Positions 61,605 to 64,000 of a stretch of DNA of 64,000 nucleotides are shown in pieces. The position numbers and the translations under genes are program-made. Numbering within the stretch: position 1 is the stretch's first letter; each line of letters begins with the position of its first letter. This stretch comes from DASYHS01 sp035998295 (GTDB lineage: Bacteria; Pseudomonadota; Alphaproteobacteria; Azospirillales; Azospirillaceae), in the NCBI RefSeq assembly GCF_035998295.1, contig NZ_DASYHS010000216.1, positions 19,959 through 83,958 on the forward strand. Reading direction: 5' to 3'. Below the pieces are notes generated by a model, which saw nothing but the letters and a program-made list of their open reading frames with translations, did no database searches and had not been told where the DNA came from.

Positions 61605-62056
61605 GTGTCCTCCGGTCCCCCCGCGGCGGCGCACGGCAATCGGGACCGGGACAAAGGGCGGACGGCGCGGGAAGCCGGCGCCCCCCGCGGCATGCTCGTC
61701 ACCCGGAACTCGGCCCCCGTGGGCTGCCGTGCGTGCGGCCGCCTCTCCAGTAATTATTTCCCTTCCTAAATGTCGGTAGGTTAACATCTAGTTAACATTT
61801 GGTTTTTCCGAACCCCGGCCGAGAACTTCCCTGCCTTGCGGCTTGGTCCCTATTGCGGAAGGCGGGCAACGCGTCGCGCCCTCGACGCGGACGGCGCTCC
61901 GTAGCCGGCGGACGGCGGAAAAGAAGGGATGCCGACTTGTCGGCGGCGGGGTGGCGCGGATAGATTGATCCTCGACCGGAAGGAGCCGCGTCTCGAACGT
62001 TTCGGTTCGGCCGCTGCCCGTAAACGAAAACGAACCATCGGGGGAAACGCGAACCT
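61605..62056. other. Intergenic divergent promoter region, MCP / acs (no gene seen)
   Basis: 452 bp. Contains a GTTAACAT direct repeat at 61780-61787 and 61791-61798 (11-bp period) in an AT-rich patch, plausible for a regulator or promoter. The remainder is GC-rich. No convincing coding, RNA or hairpin signal was found. The acs Shine-Dalgarno site (GGGGGAAACGC) is at the right edge. Confidence 0.55.

Positions 62057-64000
<1,944 letters not shown>

Overview
The window is strongly GC-rich, tightly packed, and looks like an alphaproteobacterial chromosome, most plausibly Rhodospirillales-like. The main evidence is the block hemC-hemD-mic60(COG4223)-hemY. Supporting evidence is the rsmB/rpe/heparinase/purH series, the tsaD-gpsA-yciI-EVE series, a 180-kDa-class NAD-glutamate dehydrogenase, and third-codon GC preference throughout. 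I found no rRNA, tRNA, CRISPR array or recognisable insertion sequence. The window starts inside a TetR-type regulator and ends exactly at the stop codon of acs.

Layout. 1-6.6 kb: TetR remnant, DMT transporter, a START-like/VOC fusion enzyme coupled to an AraC-type regulator, a tandem universal stress protein followed by three tandem hairpin repeats, a lipoprotein and a FAD oxidoreductase. 6.8-11.7 kb: NAD-glutamate dehydrogenase. 11.7-18.3 kb: accessory region with a glycosyltransferase, an internally deleted hydrolase, a DJ-1/PfpI protein, a GNAT fragment, a GAF histidine kinase, MgtC-like and sulfatase-like membrane proteins and a FkbM methyltransferase. 17.5-20.8 kb: cobalamin lower-ligand genes (cobS and a histidine phosphatase, with cobT divergent). 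21-28.4 kb: a diheme cytochrome c, then a five-gene set (amine permease, glutamine-synthetase-like ligase, aldehyde dehydrogenase, Fe-type alcohol dehydrogenase, class I amidotransferase). Together these genes read as a gamma-glutamylated amino-alcohol catabolic pathway. 28.5-32.2 kb: UMF1-type MFS and cyanide-insensitive-type cydAB.

32.3-42.1 kb: second accessory block. It holds a MarR-GNAT fusion with repeated operator-like sites and a coupled EamA exporter, a FloR/CmlA-like drug efflux protein behind a leader with two hairpins, a LysR/aldo-keto reductase divergent pair, and a stand-alone A-T-C nonribosomal peptide synthetase module translationally coupled to a DMT exporter. 42.1-56.5 kb: housekeeping (map, purH, heparinase-like, rpe, rsmB, a 59-residue protein, hemY, a mic60-like gene with an N-terminal DNA-binding-like domain, hemD, hemC, a small unknown gene, tsaD, gpsA, YciI, EVE). 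56.5-59.5 kb: two overlapping AAA ATPase genes behind an AT-rich compound palindrome. 59.6-64 kb: small hypothetical, chemoreceptor, acs.

Many adjacent genes overlap by ATGA or GTGA, so translational coupling is common here. The strongest candidates for new biology are the A-T-C/exporter pair, the paired ATPases with their palindrome, the gamma-glutamyl amino-alcohol operon, and the chromosomal FloR-like gene.
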